The notes under the pieces: generated by a model
Seen by the model: the letters and a program-made list of their open reading frames with translations, nothing else
The model's database searches: none
What the model was told of the DNA's origin: nothing
DNA from: Alphaproteobacteria bacterium
GTDB lineage: Bacteria; Pseudomonadota; Alphaproteobacteria; ATCC43930; CGMCC-115725
Direction: 5' to 3'
Length of the DNA stretch: 9,606 nucleotides
NCBI GenBank assembly: GCA_030039775.1
Contig: JASHUX010000261.1
Span: forward strand, 1-9,606
In this document: piece by piece, positions 6,807 to 9,606 of the stretch
Position numbering within the stretch: position 1 is the first letter of the stretch
How the letters are laid out: the number at the start of each line of letters is the position of its first letter
Position numbers and translations under genes: made by a program

Positions 6807-7759
6807 TGCGCCACTATCTCGATTTCGAAAAGCCCATCGCCGAGCTCGAAGACAAGATCGAAGAGCTGCGCCATCTTTCCAATTCGGCGGAGCTCAACAT
6901 CGCCGATGAGGTATCGCGGCTCGAGACCAAGCTCGATCGTCAACTCCGTCAGGTATATGCGCGTTTGACGCCATGGCAGAAAGTGCAGATCGCGCGCCAT
7001 CCCGACCGGCCGCACGGCACCGACTTTATCAAGGGCCTGATCACCGAGTTCACGCCGCTGGCCGGTGACCGCGCGTTTGCCGAGGATCGTGCGATCCTCG
7101 GCGGCATCGGGCGCTTTCGCGATACCAGCGTAGTCGTGATCGCGCACGAAAAGGGCGCCGATACCGAGGCGCGCATGAAGCACAATTTCGGCATGGCGCG
7201 GCCCGAGGGTTACCGGAAGGCGCGCCGGCTGATGGAGTTGGCGGACCATTTCCGCTTGCCGGTCCTGTCGTTCGTGGACACCGCCGGCGCTTATCCCGGC
7301 GTCGATGCCGAGGCCCGGGGCCAGGCCGAGGCGATCGCGCGCGCCATCGAAACGTGTCTCAAGATCGAGGTGCCGTTGGTGGCCACGATCATCGGCGAGG
7401 GCGGTTCGGGCGGCGCGATCGCGCTCGCGGCCGGCAACCGCGTGCTGATGCTGGAGCATGCCGTCTATTCGGTGATCTCGCCCGAAGGCTGCGCAACGAT
7501 TCTGTGGCGCGTGGCGGATAAAGCGGAAGACGCCGCCGACGCGCTAAAGCTAACGGCTCAGGATTTGACCCGGCTCGGCGTGGTCGATGCGGTAGTGTCG
7601 GAGCCGTTGGGCGGCGGTCATCGCGCGCCGACGGAAACCGTTGCGGCCGTGGGCGACGCAATCGAACAACAGCTGCGGCCGTTGCTGACGCTGGACGGGC
7701 CGGCGTTGCGGGCGCAACGGCGGGAGAAGTTCCTCGGCATCGGCGCCAAGGGACTTTAG
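6806..7759 (+). CDS. accA: Acetyl-CoA carboxylase carboxyltransferase, alpha subunit
   Basis: With AccD, this subunit transfers the carboxyl group from carboxybiotin to acetyl-CoA, making malonyl-CoA for fatty acid synthesis. The 317-residue product has normal length and collinear motifs: start [21 protein letters not shown], the family's helical N terminus; [16 protein letters not shown] (54-69); [18 protein letters not shown] (156-173); [14 protein letters not shown] (195-208), the oxyanion-forming glycine turn; and [14 protein letters not shown] (217-230). The ATG at 6806 shares one base with the preceding stop (TGATG); the frame stays open for 72 more codons but that is the lyase gene in another frame. 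No good ribosome site lies directly ahead, so translation probably depends on coupling from the lyase gene. The 3' end overlaps the convergent response regulator by 4 bases, with no terminator visible. Identification is very secure. Confidence 0.97.
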   Translation: MRHYLDFEKPIAELEDKIEELRHLSNSAELNIADEVSRLETKLDRQLRQVYARLTPWQKVQIARHPDRPHGTDFIKGLITEFTPLAGDRAFAEDRAILGGIGRFRDTSVVVIAHEKGADTEARMKHNFGMARPEGYRKARRLMELADHFRLPVLSFVDTAGAYPGVDAEARGQAEAIARAIETCLKIEVPLVATIIGEGGSGGAIALAAGNRVLMLEHAVYSVISPEGCATILWRVADKAEDAADALKLTAQDLTRLGVVDAVVSEPLGGGHRAPTETVAAVGDAIEQQLRPLLTLDGPALRAQRREKFLGIGAKGL

Positions 7760-8445
7760 ATCGTCTCCCCGTCAATGAGATCGGCGGGACGCAGGCTGTA
7801 GCCGGTACCGCGAACGGTATGCAACAAGGGCGCGGCGAAGCCCTTATCGATTTTCTGCCGCAACCGGCTGACGTGCACGTCGATCACGTTGGTCTGCGGA
7901 TCGAAATGATGATCCCAGACCTTTTCGAGCAGCATGTTGCGCGTCACCACCTGGCCGGCGTGGCGCATCAAATATTCCAACAGCCGGAACTCGCGCGGCA
8001 GCAGATCGATCTGCGTATCGCCGCGCATGACGGTACGACTGAGGAGGTCGAGCTCGAGATCGCCGACTTTCAGCTTGGTTTCCGCACCGACGCGGCGAAC
8101 GACGGCGTCGAGCCGCGCCAACAATTCCGACAGCGCGAACGGCTTCGGCAGATAGTCGTCACAGCCGGCGCGCAGGCCGACGACGCGATCCTCGACATCG
8201 CCCAAGGCGCTCAGCACGACGATCGGGGTCTGATTTTTCGCCGCGCGCAAGGCCGCCACGATCGAGAGGCCGTCGAGGCCCGGCAGCATGCGGTCGATGA
8301 CCAGCGCGTCGAACGATTCGTTGGCGGCCCGCTCCAGCCCTTCGCGCCCGGCTTCCTCCAGGGCCACGACATGGCCGCTTTCGGTCAGTCCCTTTCGCAG
8401 ATAAGCGCCGACTTCGCGGTCGTCTTCGACCACCAGAATACGCAT
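7756..8445 (-). CDS. OmpR/PhoB-type response regulator
   Basis: A 229-residue two-domain transcription factor that, when phosphorylated by a histidine kinase, binds DNA to change transcription. The receiver domain (1-115) has the acidic pair Asp8-Asp9, phospho-acceptor Asp51 ([13 protein letters not shown]), Ser79 (PIVVLSA) and Lys101 ([15 protein letters not shown]), so it looks functional. The C-terminal winged-helix domain (about 125-220) has the OmpR pattern: [50 protein letters not shown] and the closing [10 protein letters not shown] wing. The ATG at 8445 gives the standard MRILVVEDD start; upstream bases hold a GGGCGGGAC sequence as a possible ribosome site. It lies 87 bases after the protease stop, on the same strand. 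In related genomes such a regulator next to degP is usually followed by its sensor kinase; here it converges on accA, overlapping by 4 bases, so no kinase gene follows. Target genes are unknown. Confidence 0.94.
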   Translation of the reverse strand: MRILVVEDDREVGAYLRKGLTESGHVVALEEAGREGLERAANESFDALVIDRMLPGLDGLSIVAALRAAKNQTPIVVLSALGDVEDRVVGLRAGCDDYLPKPFALSELLARLDAVVRRVGAETKLKVGDLELDLLSRTVMRGDTQIDLLPREFRLLEYLMRHAGQVVTRNMLLEKVWDHHFDPQTNVIDVHVSRLRQKIDKGFAAPLLHTVRGTGYSLRPADLIDGETI

Positions 8446-8532
8446 CGCACGTCCCGCCCGGCCTCGCGCTCCCCTTGCCGCCGTGGCGACGCGCCGGTGG
8501 CGGCGCCGCGGCGTGGTGTCCAGGACCCCCGG
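8446..8532 (-). other. Protease-regulator spacer with a short GC hairpin
   Basis: This 87-base gap is very GC-rich. It holds one clean inverted repeat, GCGCCG (8491-8496) and CGGCGC (8501-8506), with a 4-base loop. A longer-range pairing, GCCGCC (8477-8482) with GGCGGC (8499-8504), competes with it. No T-run follows on the minus strand, so it is not a typical terminator; it could be a weak attenuator or an RNA-stabilising stem between the two genes. I see no convincing promoter, so the regulator may be read from the protease promoter. The inverted repeat is seen directly; its role is inferred. Confidence 0.35.
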
Positions 8533-9606
8533 CTAGCCGTGATCCTCGCCGCCCTTGTCCATCGAGACCGCAACGTACGCGTTATTGCCGTTGCGGTTGA
8601 TCAGCAAAAGCACGCTCTTGTTCTTGCTCTGACCGGCGGCGTCGAGCTTTTGCGCCGCTTCCTTCGGCGACGTCACCGCTTCCTGATCGATGGTCTGGAT
8701 GATGTCGCCCGGCTGCAGCCCTTCATGCGCGAACGGACTGTTGTTGGCGACCGACGTCACCACTACGCCTTTCACGTTCTTGCCGATATGCAGCCGAGTG
8801 CGCCAATCCTGATCGAGCGGCGCCAGTTTAAGGCCGAGCGCCGAGGCGTGCGGTGGTGCCGCCTTCGGTTCCTCCGATTGCGTCGAAGCCGCGGCGAGCT
8901 TCGGATTGTTCGGCATTTCGGCGATCACCGGGTTCAGTGTTATCGACCGGTCCTTGCGCCAGATCTTGACGTCCGCGGATTCACCGACGCGTGTATCCGC
9001 GACGATGATCGGCAGATCGCGGACATGGTGCACGACGTGTCCGTCGAAGCTCAGGATCACATCGCCCTGCTGAAAGCCCGCCTTCTGCGCAGGGCCGTCG
9101 ACCGTGACGTCCGCTACCAGCGCGCCTTCCGCATGGGGCAGGCCGAGGCTTTTCGCGATCTCCGGCGTTACTTCCTGGATTTGGACGCCGAGCCAGCCGC
9201 GCAACACTTTGTGATGCTCGCGCAACTGCTCGATCACGGGCCTGGCCTGGCTCGCCGGAATTGCGAAGCCGATACCCACGGAGCCGCCGTTGGGCGAATA
9301 GATCGCGGTATTGATGCCGATCACCTGGCCGGCCAGGTTGAAAGTGGGACCGCCGGAATTGCCGCGGTTGATGGCGGCGTCGAGCTGCAAGAAATCGTCA
9401 TAGGGGCCGGAGTGAATGTCGCGGCCGCGCGCCGAAATGATGCCGGAGCTGACGGTGCCGCCGAGGCCGAAGGGGTTGCCGACCGCCAATACCCAGTCGC
9501 CCACCTGCGCGGCGTTACTGTCGCCCCACGTAACGTAGGGCAACGGCTTGTCAGCCTTGATCTTGAGAAGGGCGAGGTCGGTCTTGCTGTCGCGGCCGAT
9601 CACCTG
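8533..9606 (-). CDS. degP: HtrA/DegP-type periplasmic serine protease, N-terminal part outside window
   Basis: A periplasmic protease-chaperone that degrades misfolded envelope proteins. The gene runs off the window end, so only about the last 357 residues are visible; the GTG at 9603 is an internal codon, not a start. Counting that codon as 1: the trypsin-fold part carries Asp9 of the triad (RDSKTDLALLK) and Ser83 (NRGNSGGPTFN), 74 residues apart as in DegP. VGNPFGLGGTVSSGIISARGR, DFLQLDAAINRGNSGG and GIGFAIPAS are typical. The catalytic His and signal peptide would lie beyond the edge. Then come PDZ1 (about 136-228, RGWLGVQIQ ... GFQQGDVILSFDG) and, after an Ala/Pro/Glu linker (237-252), PDZ2 (about 254-348, GLQPGDIIQTIDQ), ending in EDHG. 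Two PDZ domains indicate DegP/DegQ rather than DegS. It is upstream of the response regulator on the same strand. Confidence 0.94.
   Translation of the reverse strand, partial: QVIGRDSKTDLALLKIKADKPLPYVTWGDSNAAQVGDWVLAVGNPFGLGGTVSSGIISARGRDIHSGPYDDFLQLDAAINRGNSGGPTFNLAGQVIGINTAIYSPNGGSVGIGFAIPASQARPVIEQLREHHKVLRGWLGVQIQEVTPEIAKSLGLPHAEGALVADVTVDGPAQKAGFQQGDVILSFDGHVVHHVRDLPIIVADTRVGESADVKIWRKDRSITLNPVIAEMPNNPKLAAASTQSEEPKAAPPHASALGLKLAPLDQDWRTRLHIGKNVKGVVVTSVANNSPFAHEGLQPGDIIQTIDQEAVTSPKEAAQKLDAAGQSKNKSVLLLINRNGNNAYVAVSMDKGGEDHG

Noticed and set aside
6515..7459. Long open frame (314 codons) on the minus strand across the lyase and accA
   Set aside because: It lies opposite two confidently identified genes, and its composition (rich in Arg, His, Asp, Gln) is that of an antisense frame in GC-rich coding DNA. 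No recognisable domain.
9601..9603. GTG at 9603 as the start of the protease gene
   Set aside because: The codon falls inside the protease domain, just before the triad Asp; the catalytic His and the signal peptide must lie upstream, outside the window.

Overview
This is a dense, GC-rich stretch of bacterial chromosome. The gene set, protein sequences and gene order point to an alphaproteobacterium, probably Rhodospirillales-like; this placement is inferred from family resemblance, not from a search. It is nearly all coding. The only non-coding gaps longer than about 25 bases are 2982-3087 (between two divergent units) and 8446-8532 (between the protease and the response regulator). I see no RNA genes, insertion sequences, CRISPR arrays or phage genes.

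Layout: (1) 1-671, + strand: the C-terminal end of translation initiation factor IF-2 (infB), cut by the window edge. (2) 678-2981, - strand: a compact unit read as aroK, aroB and a DUF2889 gene, giving shikimate kinase, 3-dehydroquinate synthase and a protein of unknown function. It meets infB tail to tail with 6 bases between the stop codons. (3) 3088-7759, + strand: five closely packed genes in the order 46-aa membrane protein, 562-aa exported alanine-rich protein, Xer tyrosine recombinase (XerD-like), malyl-CoA lyase-like enzyme and accA. The junctions are a 4-base gap, TAATG, ATGA and TGATG, so translational coupling is likely. (4) 7756-9606, - strand: an HtrA/DegP-type protease, cut by the window edge, followed by an OmpR-type response regulator. 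The regulator converges on accA with a 4-base overlap, leaving no room for a sensor kinase downstream of it.

How the genes fit together: the shikimate genes feed aromatic amino acid synthesis. AccA (carboxyltransferase alpha subunit) and the malyl-CoA lyase-like enzyme both act on acetyl-CoA chemistry, one making malonyl-CoA and the other cleaving or forming malyl-CoA thioesters. Xer resolves chromosome dimers. The protease and regulator look like an envelope-stress pair. The parts least explained by known biology are the two envelope proteins upstream of xerD, the DUF2889 protein in the aro unit, infB without its usual downstream partners, and the regulator without an adjacent kinase. I found no clear evidence of a wholly new system; most of the window is ordinary core genome.
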